Of a stretch of DNA of 64,000 bases, positions 41,001 to 56,000 are shown one piece after another. Made by a program: the position numbers and the translations under genes. The DNA is taken from assembly GCF_902459465.1 (NCBI RefSeq), contig NC_047066.1:15007047-15071046 (forward strand), in the 5' to 3' direction. Every line of letters starts with the position of its first letter. Position 1 is the first letter of the stretch. Under the pieces are notes generated by a model, which was given only the letters and a program-made list of their open reading frames with translations, searched no databases and had not been told where the DNA came from. Origin of the DNA: Asterias rubens (taxonomy: Eukaryota > Echinodermata > Asteroidea > Forcipulatida > Asteriidae).

Positions 41001-44000
41001 TTAGCATTGCCTAGGACTAGTCCCAAGACTACCTTTGTGAAATCCACCCCAGAGGTCTTACCTCAAGACCACCGAGGTACCCCACCGAGGCTAACGGCAG
41101 TTTGAATCCTATAGACCATGTGAACCTTGTTTACAACAAGTGTGACCTTGTACATTCTTTCAGTATTCTGGCAGGCACTGTACTACACTGGTCCTATGGG
41201 AAAGTTGACAATTTGTGTCACAATTTCCACATAAAACCAACAGTTATCAAAGTAAAAGCTGGACAAGTTTTGAGATGTGCCCCCTTTCATCATATCAAAA
41301 GTTGATAAGAATTAGACAGTGCAATCTCCATAAAATATACGATTTTATGTTTTCTTCCATTGAGCTGTGTAGAAATCATGCCTGCAAAGTCCAGGCTCTG
41401 TGGCTCTTTTGTAAACACATGTGATGTCACAGGCCACATCGTCTATATGCACCTACATGTTCTTAAACAGAAAACATAACCAGTCATGTCTGAACCTTTC
41501 ATAAAATATCAGCATGGGTTTGTTCATTACCTCTTGTCGTATTTGTCTTTAGGATGGAGATCAAACTTGACCTTCCACCTGATGACGCTGCCTCCGGGTT
41601 TCTGAAAGACTTTGACGATCTTGCCTGCATACCACTTGCCATCAACAAAAGCCTCTACCTGTTTACCAACATCTTTGGGAAAGAATACATTGTAATTAGC
41701 ATTTAAAAATTGATTAATTTGCTATTTCATGTTTCATGTAATAATTTAGGTTTAGTCTTGAAGACAATCAGAGCATACTAATCAACCACCGTTTTTTTCC
41801 CCAGAACCACCACTACTCAAAAGAGATTTACACATGGTGCTACTGCAATCCTCTGCAAATATAATTATATCCTCTGCAATTATAATACTGCAAATATAAT
41901 TATACTCCCCCATGCAAGGTTAAAAATCCTACTTCTGTTCAGATGAATCTTTATGGCGTTTTGTGAAACGCAGTAGAGTATATTTATATAGGTAACTGCG
42001 CAATATAAATGTTCGTTTTATTATTATTATAAACTTAGCTTAGGAAAACAAATGTTAAAATTTCCCTGTGTCTGACTAGACAAAACAGTTCATGTGGTAA
42101 TTCTATGAATTTAAACTTTACACCATTTTCACTACAAGATCTTATTATACCCTGAAACCAACTCTCAGCCATACTTCAACATGTATATACTGTAGTTAAT
42201 CTCTGGGTCTAAGAATGTATACATTACTGCTTCAATTGTGGAGTAACCCTTTCAATCAATCAATCAATCGATCAATCAATCGATTAATCAATCGTAAATA
42301 TTATATGGCGCCATATTCCAACGACGATTGCTCATGGCGCCCTACAGTAAGCTCTAGTAAACAGGTGAGATTTGAGTGACATCTTAAAAGTCTGTATTGT
42401 AGGTGATTGTCTGATATTGTGTGACTGTTCCATATCCTGGGCGCTGCAACAGAAAAGGAGCGTTCACCACAATGGGAGACATTTGGACAGTCCTTTTTCA
42501 ACAGTTCTTGCCAGTAGTGCGCATTCTCAGACATACGGGAGCAATACTAAGCTGCAAAAAAGGGACTGTTATGTCTGCTGCCTTCAGCGTCTCAAAAGAC
42601 TCCCATGGTGTTTGCTTCTAGGAATGAATACTGCGGATCTGTCAGAACTGGAATGCAAGTTATGAGTTGTGTTGTGGAAACTTAGTAGGCAGGTCAGACT
42701 AGTACAAGTAGCTAGTAGCCTTAGCAAAGACCCTACCCCCTCCAAGTTAAAATACTAATCGTGAACATAAGAGCCATACTTTCAGTCTCTAGTTGTAGAT
42801 TGCAAGATGGCACATCTGCCTCCGATGAGGAGCTGTTTTCTGTCGAGTCTGTTTCCATCTCTTTATCTGCCGATGATTGAGAGTTCACAGTCAGCCTCCT
42901 TTTCTTGGCAGGTTCGGGGGATTTATCCTAAAGACAACAAAATTTGAAATCAAAATATTTAGTCAGGAGCTATTATTAATATTATTATTATTATTATTAT
43001 TAATTACACTTTTTTAAAGGCACTGGTCACATTTGGTTATTGTCAAATACCAGTACTCTCACTTGGTGTTTCTCAACATACGCATAAAATAACAAATCAG
43101 TGAACATTTTGGCTCAATTGGTCAACGAATTTGTAGAATTTGAGAACAATGAAAGACAAAAACACCCTTGTTGCATTACTTTGTGTGCTTTCAGATTCAT
43201 AATAAAAGGCTTCAGCTGAAGTCTTTTATTAATTGAGTGAGAAATAACCTCTTTCTCAAAAACCATGTTACTTCAGAGGGAGCTGTTTATCACAATGTTT
43301 TATACTATCAACAGCTCTCCATTGCTTGTTAAGTAAGTTTTTATGCTAACAATTATTTTGAGTAATAACCAATAGTGTCCAGTGCTTTTAACTGATGTAG
43401 TTATTGTATTGGGAATAAATAACACTATAATTTGATAGTGTCCTTCAAGGATGGATGAATAATAAGGAAGCACTGTGGATGCAGTGGATGGATTTAGGGC
43501 CCAAGTCACCATTGATAAAAACAACACTTATTAGACAATAATCATGTGGCTCAGCTATTGGTTCTTCTACATTAATTTACAGATCAAAGTGAAGAATTAT
43601 TTCATCATTGCCAAGTGATAACTAATGATTTCACTTACAAACATCATCATTGTCCTTGTTTCTTTTTTAATATACAATATTTCCGGGTTAATTGAGGGCG
43701 GTTTTTTTTTCATTTCAAAGTTTCAAAGGCATACTATGTATGGTTTGAAGATAAAATGTCCTATCTCCACATTTTTTACAATTTTGTTGTGTTTGTGCTG
43801 CTAAAGCAGCTTATCTATGTGCTTGCTATTTCACATGTATTTTTTTCGAGTTGGGCTGTTTAGCCATGGAAGGACCGACTGATTGTCTGAATTGAACTTT
43901 CTGCCGACTGTCCAAAGAGAGAATTCTAAGTCTAACATTACCTCACTGCTGGTTGTGTCAATTGACGATGGTTTACTACTGAGCCTCTTAGTAGCAACAG

Positions 44001-47000
44001 GTTTCTTAACTGCAGGAGCTGGAGGTGCTCGCTGAAAAGTAAAGGGCAAATTTTAGTGAACAACTACCAGCTACTTTGAGGAGTGCGTTAAGACCAACTG
44101 CTGATGTGTAGGGTGTCATGGCAGAGCGGTTTGAAGCATCATTTTCAAGTTCTGAATTCAATTTCATAGAGCTGCTTAAGCAGAAAATATTACTTAAAAA
44201 TAATCTGCTAAGCAGAAATGGGCAGGACACCATTACAAATTGCACTTGTGCCATGGTAGTTTGGCTGGTACTGGTAAGCGTAGTTTTGTTACTTATCAAA
44301 TTTTTAGTGCTTCAGCACCTCTATGAAATTGGGCCTCAGTGCACTAATCGAAAAGAGAAGGGGTTCGGTGTTCCTGGCTATGGCTGCTGAGTGTGCCATA
44401 GCACCTTGTAAACCCTTTTTTTTTTATAAGGTGCTACATAATTGGGTCCCAGAATTCATAATTTCAATAACCATTCTTTCCGTAAAAATGTATATACCTT
44501 GTTGGTAGATACATGCCCTATATAGGACTTCGATATTATTATTTAGATCAAACCTTTCTTGGAGATTTCAAATAGAAAGAGTTACCTGTTGTTTCGCAGC
44601 AGGTTTTTTCTGCACCACAGCAGGAGTTACTTTCTTGGTTTCATATTTGGCAGCTTGTGTGGTAGCGTATCTGCTGTTTGAGGCCGAGGATTGCCTACTG
44701 CTGGTTGCCGGCGGGGTAGAGAACCTTCTGTTAGCTTGATTAACAACTGGAGAAGCCTTCCCAACGGGCTAAAGAGAAAGAAATTGTACAAAGCACAAGT
44801 ATTAGAAAAAATCTGTGGTGTCAGTCATATTAGAATTTTGGCCGAGGGTATGGTGCTGGTAACCTGCCACCTTTTTAAATCATTTTAATTTTATTAGTGT
44901 GTTTTCTTCTATATTTAATTAGCTTGTTTACTTGTGCTTTCATATTGTCTAGTGGTTTTAATGATTTCCATGACAGTTTCATCTGAGCAAAAAATAACAG
45001 AAAATCAGTCACATTTGGAACGCTTGGCAAAGTATTTTTTTGGTTGGCAACCTTAGTGGTTGTTTTATGCTCAGCTTAATTATGTGCTGAAGCAACTCTT
45101 TCAAACTTTGTTCACATTTTGTATTCCTGTAGTAAATTTTATGTGTGTAACAATTGAATTCCCATCGCTTAACTTATACACTGCACCACTGGCCCAAGGT
45201 CAGTGACTTTAGTGTTGGGCCAGTGAACTCAAGATGGGACAAGTCCAGTGGTCTTGTCAATTCAACATCTCTGTCTAAAAAAAAATTACGGTCAAAATTT
45301 TAGTTTGTGTCTCACACAATATAAATAAAGACCTGGTCCAGTTAAGATTCTGAGAAGTCTTGCCGTCTTGTGGGTCCCCGTCACCCCCCCCCCCCCCCCC
45401 AAAAAAAAAGAAAAAAACAATTTAAAAAAAAATCGAGCCCTGGTCCCCATCATGTCTTGAAATTGCACTCACAGTGGTTTCAGTGATATTATTGAGGAGG
45501 CAAAGCTAAAGAAAAAAATTCTCTCATTTTATTACCTTATCTTTGTAGCTTTGTACCGGAGATGCTTTGCCAATTGGTTTAGGTGGTTTGGATGGTGGCA
45601 GCGAGGTCTGGGGAAAAAAAAATAATAATAACCTTTTGATGCATTGATTTTACCTTCATATGAGGAATAAAATGTAAATAAGTAACAAGGAAATCATCAA
45701 TAATGTTCTTAGCACATGAGATAAAAATGAGTATTCAATTCAAACTGGTAGTCAGGTCTATTCAGTATTTTGAATAAAAACAGCATAACTTTATGATAAA
45801 TTGATTTGAGCTTACATGAGGAAATAACTGTCAATAAATTACAATAATGATACAGAGTACATGAGATAAAAATGGGTTGCCAATTTAATTGCTGTGGTCA
45901 GGTATAGTGACAAAAAACAGAACCTTGTGATGCATTGATTTATGAGCTTACATAAGGAAATAAGTCTCAATAAATAACGAGGAAATCAACAATAATGTTA
46001 CAAACAGAGAACATGACATAAATATGAGTTGGCAATTCAATTGCTTTGTTCTGGTATGGTGAATACAAACAGCATAATCTTTCATGCATTGATAAGTAAC
46101 AAGGAAATCAACAATAATGTAATAACAGTGCTACAGAGTACATGAAATGAAAATGAGGTGGCAATTTAATCGCTGTGGTCAAGTCTGGTGAATAACACCA
46201 GCACAACCTTGTGATGCATTGATTTGACATTTTGACCTTGCATGAGGAAATAAATGTCAATAAATAACAAGTAAATCAACATGTTACAGAGTACATGAGA
46301 TGAAAATGAATTGGCAATTTAATCGCTGTTAGTCAGGCAGGTCTGGTGAATAAAAACAGCCAACCTTGTGTACATTGATTTAACATTATTGACCTTGCAT
46401 GAGGAACTAAAATAATGTCAATAAATAATAAAAGGAAGTCACAAATGGATGTGAACAAAGTAGAGCAGACAAGAAAGGAACAAGTTGACAATTTAATCCC
46501 TGCAAGATGCCTGACAACAGAATTTAACTATTTGTTTTGGCTGATGTGCTTTATTGTGGCTGCCCTGATTAAATAAAAACAAAATGTTTCATTTAGGTCT
46601 CAATATTAAAATAACAATGAAGACTGTAAAAAGGGAATGAATTAGCTCCTTTTCACAACAGTAGCTTAAGCTACAATGTGATGCAATTGAGATCATCTCA
46701 CAAACTTTGTTGTTGTCACCACACACTAAATGATGAAAATAATATTAAAAGTTCAATGAATTCCAATACAAAAGCTGGCTGATAATCCTGCATAGAAATA
46801 TTTCCACCTGAAATATTGTGGGGAAAATGGAAAAAAAACAGGACAAGTACCCCAATCGTCAATAGAAAACAGCACACATATGAACCAGCCACAATCCCTG
46901 ACAAAATATGAGCAGTTTCCTGGTTTCACTTGAACAGGATCAACTTTATTTGACAGGTTTGCTGTATGCGGTTGGATAGAATGTAAAAAATGAAAAATAC

Positions 47001-50000
47001 TGAAACATTGAACCAAACAACACATCAAAAAAACATAATTAAAGAGTAAATATTATAATTATAAACAGGATTAAAGGAACAGCGGTGGTTGAAAAACTAA
47101 ATTGGGACCTCCTGGTTCTGTTTCAGTCTAGGAGACAATCTCCACAACGAAGCAGGGACCACAACAAGCAGTATGTATTAATGGATAGAATGTCAAAAAT
47201 AAAAAGACAAATATTGAAACAAGTCAAAACAAAAAAATGAGACAGGGTTAAAAGAGCAGTGGTGGTTGTGAAACTAAATCTAACCCTCCTGGTTTTGTCT
47301 CGGTCTCGGTGGGTCTCGTGAGGATCGTCATCATCTGAGATGGTGAACACCTCTGAACCACCTCGCTTTCTCTGAAGAATTAATCCCCAAAACTCAAATC
47401 TTAACTCCAGGAAAACCATACACACTAGATCTGTTTATTATTTGCCGATCACAACATTTTAACATAAAGGCCGTGCCGTTTTGCATAGACATAAGTTGGA
47501 TACATATTGTGTGATTACATACATGGTGTTCCCCAAACGCAAATCCAAAAAGATATTTGCTCTTCCACTATAGTAGTTCTGCTTTTGCAGCTGCTGTTCC
47601 TCTCTTTTTTTTCTGGCAACAAGGTTTGGGAGGCCACTTTTGTACTTTAAAAAATAATCTTTGAACAGAAGTCCCCTCTTGGTGGATTTAATGAGCACCA
47701 TGATCTAGATGGAATGGCGCTACACAAATCTGGTTATTATTGCAACAGGGCTGTGTTGGGTTAGGTTGGGGTAGGGCGGGTTGGGCAGGGGCTTAAAACT
47801 GTTATTATTATTGGGGGGGGGGCCGAGTTGCTGGTTATATGTCCCAAAATAAAAATAGTCAATACCGGTAATTAATGGTTTAAAAGACGTACCTGAATTT
47901 TATCTAGTTTTTCTTGCTTCTTTTTGATGTCCTGCAACAAAAGGAAAATAAGATGTGCTAAATAACCACTTCTTACAAGTCTAACAATACTATTTAAACT
48001 TTACTTACACTCAAAAGTTTGAAAGTTTTTAAGGACTTGTACAGAGCTGTAAATTGTGCATTTTGTTCCTAGAACAGAGATGAATTGTGATGCAACACAT
48101 TTTGAGTGTTTGATGCAGTTGAGGGTTCCAAATGGTTGATCAACTTACTGGCAAATTGTAAAGAAAACAGGGGGATAATCAGACATAAAATAATTAATAA
48201 ATAAAACACAGCATTTGAAAGGCGCACTTTCTCTGTATAAACATTCAAAGGCGCCGGTCCATGTCAATAAAAGAAATCTCAAATGTGTTCAAACGCCAGT
48301 CTGAAAAGATGTGTTTTAAAGGAGTTTTGGAAGTGAGAAATGTCTTGTGTATCTCTTAGACTTTGAGGCGAGGGCAAGATTAGAGAAGGCCCTATCACCA
48401 TAGGAGGCAAGGCGAGTCCAGGAATAAAAAACATAGATAAGATCATTGCAGTTCCAATATGCTGCTTTTGTGCACCTTATGTAGTTAGTTATAGCCCAAG
48501 ATCTTAATTCTACTCCTGGATACCATGAGAGACAAAATAATTTAAAATAAATATACAAATTACCTCTAAAATTTCCTTTTTCTGTTCTTCTGCCGACTTG
48601 GTTTCTTTCTTGAACACACCAACTGTGACTGGGACTTTCTGTTCTGCATTCGAGCACCTGTAAAGTAAAGGTTGGAATTCAACTGGTCTTCTGCCACAAG
48701 TAGAAACCTTTAAGGCCACGTAAAGTTTTACAAAACGAGTTCTGTTCAGTGAAATAAAATTGACAATTCTTTTTAATCTCTCGTAGTTTTATACTTCTTT
48801 ACAAGTAAGTTTGATAGCATACAAAAGCTGACACATGAGCCGAGGTTGGACCTAACTTTGTATGCATTGAAATTGATACAAAGACCAAACTTAGTTTTGC
48901 CCACTTCAAAAATAAACATAATAAACATCGTGGGTAGATTTTTTTGCTAAAAAGACACCAAATAAACAGCAAATAGTTGAGTAACTCTTTGCAGATCTTG
49001 TATTCAACAAACTCAAGAACTTTGTATTCATAATTTATTATTATGTTTATTATTATTATTATAATTATAATTGACTCAGCAACTGTTATTTGCTCATAAA
49101 ATGAATACAAAAAATGAATAATAAAAAATGCATTCATTTTTGTAGTAATTGAAAAAATGAAACACAACTAACCTGTTGTGTGTGATATCTGAATTCATGG
49201 AACACTGCCAATCATCGGTGAATACTCGGTTGATATTACTCGCAGAAAATGGTATGATCCTCCACTTAAGACAGAAATCTGAAAAAAATATAATAGAATG
49301 TATTTTTGCTTACAGATAGTGTCCAGTAATATTGGTAAATTTTAAAACGGGCAGAAGGCTAAAACAAATACTAGCTATCTGGTATAAAAAGATTAAACAA
49401 GTAAAAGGTTGCAATACAAAAAACTAAGAGCTAATTGGTAAAAGTAGCAGGGCAAACTGGCTATTTAAAGGCACTGGACACGTTTGGTAATTGTCAAAGA
49501 CCAGCATTCTCACTCGGTGTATCCCAACATATGCATAAAATAACACACCTGCGAAATTTTTTGCTCAATTTGTCATCGAAGGTGCAAGAAAATAATGAAA
49601 GAAAAAACACCCTTGTCTCACAAATTTGTGAGGAAGGCAAGAGAAGTTACATGTACCTCTTTCTTAAAAGCTAAGTGACTTCAGAGGGAGTAAATGTTTT
49701 ATACTGTCGACAGCTCTCCGTTGGTCATTACCAAGTAATACTGATGTATACAAACGTGTCCAGTTCCTTTTAAAAGAACAAATAATCAAACAGTAAAGGG
49801 CAAATAAGTGAAGGGCAAAACACTGGGATAACACAATTTGAGATTTGACAACTTACCACACTGCACAAGAGTTGGGGTCTGCATAGCTCTCTTACGGACA
49901 AACTTGATGTCCTCAGAGGGTGGATCCTTCCAGTTTTGGCTGACGTACCCAAAACTCTCCCAGAACTTGGTCACACCGAGAGACCCCGCTACAAATATAA

Positions 50001-53000
50001 ACATCATCATCATCATCATCATCCCTTACCTCCTATAACTACAGAATGTTGGCTGCAAGTATGACTTGCAGAGATGTGTTCAGGTAATCTGTTTATGTCC
50101 ATTCAGTAACATTTTCGTGGTATACAATGTAAAATGCACATAGCGCGTACGCACTAACATTGTTGTTGGCAAAAATGAGGGAATATCGCGCTGTTTTGAA
50201 CACGGCTTTTGGGTGCATGACGCAGACGCGGATGCGCGTCTGCTTAGTGCACAACTCTATGGCGTTTGCCAACCAATCGGGTATGTATGCACGGGTGAAT
50301 GTAATAAGCATATTTCACGGGAAGGGTCCATTGCATCTGGCTCTTCAAATTTCTAATTTTGGTTTGAGAATTACTTCTGGCAGACCTCCTGTCTGACAAT
50401 GTGTATGGGGAACCTGCAGGGATCGATTTCACAAAGATGGTCCTATCTTTAGGACTAGTCCTAGGACACTTTAAGAGTTATTCAAAACTTAAGGCTTGTC
50501 CTAAGCTAGGACATAAGACTAGTCTTCACTCTTTGTGAAATCCACCTCGGGTTGTTTCAATGTACTTCAGAAGGTATCATTTATTGTGTGTTCAACATAG
50601 TAATGCATGCACTTTTTGGGGGGTCAAAATGAAAGCACTGCTGGTCACACAAATTCACTGGACTTGGAAATGTTCTGATTTGAAGACTTGTGTTTTACCT
50701 GCTAAAGTGGCTATACAGACAAGCAACTTTCTACTGAAATTTTGTACAGTGATTTTCATATTTTTACGACACCGTTTTGAAAAGAAAATCATCCGATCAG
50801 CTGAAAAGTTGCATGCTTGTGGCTAATGGTGATTTATTGTGTAGAGTCCATGGCTGCTAAAGTGCCCTTACAAGCAAAACTTTATTATACAAAAGTCATC
50901 TGCTCACTCAAGGTTCAATTGTTAATGTCTTAAATACTAACTGATGTTGACGTCTTTCCAGTATTGTGAGAGGTGATCTCCCATAGCCTTCAGTAAGTGC
51001 CTGAACTCCTTAGCATCAGCAAAGTCTTGCTTGTTGTGTGTGGGTTCTAGCACCAGGTAGGGGACATCTACAAACCCTACAACTCCGCTACATTGCCTGC
51101 AGACGAAAAAAAGCGTGTAACAAAATAACTATTTACGGAGTGGTTTTCCCCACAGCATCTACTATAGAAAATCTCTTGCTCACTACAAACTTCACAAAGG
51201 GAAACCTCTTACAACAAAACCTGGAATTTTTTTTTAGTGCATTGACGTCATCCAGCCGCCATCTTAGAGGTAAAATGATGACGAAACAATCACAAAGCAC
51301 AGATTTGTCTGCGCAGCTCACAGGTTTGGCTGATCAAAAACAAAAACTTCTTGCTACAAATTCTAAATCTCTTTCTTATCAAAAACCTTGTGAAATCAAA
51401 AACCTTTCGCAGCACCACAAACTTTCGCAAATCACAACACCTACTCAATAAACCTGCATATCAAAAAACTCTTGCTGCATTAAAACCTCTTGCCATAACA
51501 AAACCTTTTCCAAATAAAAAAACTCTTTCAACTCAAAAACCTTGTGCAAATCAAAATCTCTCGTTACTCAAAAACCCTACTGAAAGTTCAAAACATTTTG
51601 CTACTCTAAAACCTTGCTGCAGATCCACAAACTCTCGCTACTGTAAATCCCCTTACAGCACCCGAACCTTTGTTAAATCCCAAAGCCCCAAACCAAAATC
51701 TCTTGCACATAAAAAACCTCTTAGTACTCAAAAAATGACTGGAAATTAAAAACCTTTTGCTGTACCAAACCTCTTGGAAATAACACAAACCTTACTCTAC
51801 TCCAAAACCGCATTGAAATAAAAAAAAAAACTTTGCTATTACAAATCCAATATTATTTGAAAACCTCTAGTTACTCTCAAACATAATGGAAATGAAAAAC
51901 CTTTTGCTGTACCAAAATCAATTGAAAATCACTTCTTTTCCTACTGCAGAAAACCTCCTGCAAATCGAATTTTGTTTGCTACTCTAACATTTCCAAAAAT
52001 TGAATACTTCTTGATTCTAAAACCATCTGCAAATCAAAAACATATTACAGTACTTCTTTAAAACACCATGAAATCAAAAAACTGTTAGAAAACTACTACT
52101 AGAATTTGAAACCCTTTCGCTGTACCAAAAAAGCCTCTTTCAAAACATAAAACCTTATCCTACTCCGAAACCTGCAAACCAAAAACCTCTCGCAACAAAA
52201 CCAGCAAAGCAAGCCCCTCAAGCTATCTACACCAAAGCTTCCACAAATCAACACTTTTTGCACTACATGTACTCCAAAATCATCTGCAGATCAAAAATCT
52301 GCCGTTACTCCTAAACACAAATAAAAACTCATGACATAGCGCTACAAAACCTCTAAAAAAACAAAATCTTGCTGCACCAAAACTCACCAAATTCTTGTCA
52401 TCATTACATTTATTTACATACTAGAATCTATAGACAAAATATCAGAGTTTGAGGATTTGTCTATTTTTGTTCTAGTTTTATACTTTATAACACAGAATTC
52501 ACAATTTAATTGAAAGGCTTATCAAGCTGAATGGCATAAGAACTTAGAGATGGCCCCTGGAAAAAAAACTTGTTGTAGCCAGCACTTTGAGGTGGCCTTT
52601 GACTTTGTGTGTCTGGCGACTTGCATAACAAAAATACTTAAAAAATCATGCGCGGCGCATAACTGCATGCATCTTTCCATTGTTTGAGTCATCAAAGAGG
52701 GCAGCCAATGCAAGGCGTCTTATTGTGTCAAACAGATATGTCAAAACTAATTTTCAACTTACACTCCTCCATCCACTTGTGGACCTACTCTCTCATACAT
52801 CTTGATCAGTCTACCACAATTGTAGATGAACCCACCATCATATCTTCGATTGCTTAGGTTCAGACCAAAGGTAAAGTTCAGCGTCTTGGGTTCTTTAAGG
52901 GATTTCTGTTGTTTATCTGCTATCTTTTTGCGTAGCGTGGCAAGTTGTCTGAGTTCAATGGCTTCTGTGTGAGCTTGTCTTGTTGCAGCCTATAGACATA

Positions 53001-56000
53001 ACAGGATGATCATTTTGTTTAAAAACATAATATTGTACTGGTTTATGTAAATTGAACTCATGAATAATATTATCTTTGATTAAAGCAATTTCGAATCAAG
53101 ACTAACATTTTGACATATGAATACAGAATATTTTCTGGGGGAATTATTAACATAATGAAAAAAAGAAAAAGAAAAAAAAATATTAATTCTATTTTAATGT
53201 ATTTCAAACAATCAGACAAATGTTTGGGATAAGTACCCTTTTGTCTTTTGGGCCTCCGTGTCCAAACTTCTTCTCCAGATCCCGAGCTTTACTTTCAGCC
53301 TCTCTTGCCTTTTCATTTGCTGCAATATAAATTGATTTATGTAGTGACGAATGGAATGTATATATGAGAAGGGAAACAATACAAACGTTTACTTTTAAAT
53401 CTTAGAGATCATGATAATAATGAATGATTTATATATGTAAAACAACTGTAATAATGAGTTTTTACTTTTACAAGTGAACCTTTTCCCCACCTAATGTCTA
53501 AATTTGCAAGTTTATTTTAATGTCTACCTTAAACCCATTAAGTGGGCAACTCCACATGTTTATGTGTGCTACTCTGATCTTTATGTTTATGTACATAAAC
53601 ATTTATGGTCAAGTAATCCATCCTTTCATACTGAACATCCTTTGACCTCACCACTATACTCCTTTTGGTTCATAGCCACCAATTGTTTCTGAAATAGAAA
53701 TTTTGATTGACTATAATTTTCCCTTCTTTATTCTATAAATGGATATGTATTTGTTTGTACTTGTTTATGCCTCTGAAGAAGGTCCGGTTTGGATCCAAGC
53801 CCATCTACCCTACTCAATATATACATGTATATGGTTTCATAATAATTTAGATGATCTCCATGACTTAATATACATAGGAATTTGTCATTGTTGTGATGAT
53901 ACGGCTAATTCTATCGGTCAACGCCTAAAAGCTGAAGTGTAGAACTTGTGACTAAAAGACAATAATCATAATGAATAAGAAAGTGTCATAGATCGTGTCT
54001 GAAAGGTAAGACTTCTTTTGTGACTTGCCCTTCCAACTCACAGGAAAATATTCAAACTTTTCAAATTTGAAAACTCACCAACTTTGGCACTATGGACAGC
54101 CTCTGCAGTTTTCATCTCTGACCTCGTCTTGAAACGAGTGGAAGTATACTTGTAAAGCCTAGCAACAATAGAAATCAATTAAGGTATAAAGCTTTGCTTT
54201 ACTTCCGAGATCATATTATCCTGTATGTTCTGATAGTTTAACCATTGTATGAAATATTTTGAAAATGAAGTAAGTTTTTTTTATAATTTAGTTGACAATA
54301 CAGTACATAAGATAGATCATAGATGGTACAATTACTTACTTTGGTTTGTAGAGCGAGTAGGCAAGGCGTTTTGTGTGCACCTTGTGACCTTGAATGTAGA
54401 TTTTCATTTTGGGTTCAGCATACAGAACTGAAGTGTAGGCTCGAAAAGAGCGTCTCTCCGGTACAAGACTGAGGGGAAATAATTACCCAATAAATAATGT
54501 TTTATTTGCCAAAAATGGTTAAATCTCTTTGTACTATATTGATACTGTTTTTCATGAAGTACGACGGAAAAAACACTTGCTAGAGATGTGTGAGCAGTGC
54601 TTGTTCATTGGTCGTAGTGGTCCATGTAAATTGACTCATCGCATTTATTATTAGGAGGTTCCGGTTAATACTAGGTTTTTTTGTTGGTCTCCAACTACCC
54701 AGTGCTTGTTTCAATGCATTTCAACACAGATCAATATTCAATGCAACAGCAAGATTTCCCTGGTGTCTCGCATTAGCAATGAACCATCTAGCATTACACA
54801 CTGGTGGTTACCAAAGAAATCTGCGATCGGATACCACAAGCTTCATAAATTACGAATTAACAGGCTAGTTCCGTGAATCTCATAGTAACGAGAGTCGACT
54901 AGTGGTCTACATACATACCTATCATCAGCAATTCCTGTTGAAGACACTGATCCAGTCAACAAGATGTCACTAGCATCTGTACTGATATCCAGCTCTGTAT
55001 CCCCATTATCCATGAGTTTCAAGTGGTAAATGATGACCATTGTTCCTAAAAATCAATAGTTGAATCATTTTATCCAATGAAGTTCACTTCAATCGCTTAC
55101 AGTAACAGTCACTGTTTTACCATTGAAACTTAATGAAACCTTTTTTTCTGGTAGCTTTCTGTATTTAACCAAAGTGTTCACTATAATATATCTAGAGAGG
55201 GTTCCATTCAATGCCATATTTGTCTATTTTTTAGGCAATAAGCTACAGAGCAAATTTCATAAGCGATTTTGAAAAAAAGATAAATTAAATGTCTTGTCTG
55301 AAGCACTAACAAAGTAGAAAGAGATGCCATTATGATTTAAAAACAAAATTTTGTGTGCGAGTGTGTACCTGAGTAGTTGCTTCGATTTTGTTGCCAAAAT
55401 TTTGTGTAGTCCCAGACACAATGTCTTTTGTTGGTTTTTCAGAGCCTTTCAGGTTTTTTTGTAGGTCAGGCCCCACTTGTTTTAGCCTCCAGACACATTG
55501 CCAACAGTGCCTGTTGGATATTCCAGTTCTGGTTGTAACTGATTCAGTTACAGTATGTACAATGTACCATTTAGTATACTTTTATTTGTATAATGTACGC
55601 AATCCTTTATGCCTTTGATCTTATAGAATTAGAGGTATTTCTCTCAGTTAAGTGTAACTAATTTTGTCAACAAAGTCAGTTTACAAAAACGTGTGACTTT
55701 AATAATAATGATTAATAATAATAACATTAACTAATAGTCCAATGGAAGCCTTTAATACCTGAATCGCCAATGATCTTGTCAAACTGGGCAAAGAATTCAG
55801 CCTCCGTTTTAAATGGTGAGTATTTGTGTATCAAATCCATCTCTATTTGATGCTGGGGACATAAAATGTACAGATAATTTTTTATTTAAATGACATCAAA
55901 ACATACTTACTATTATCGTGAACAGTATTTCATACAGGCACTTTCTTTCCAGTTCACAACATGTTATGATTCTCAATATAAGTACTTAAAACCATATCGG

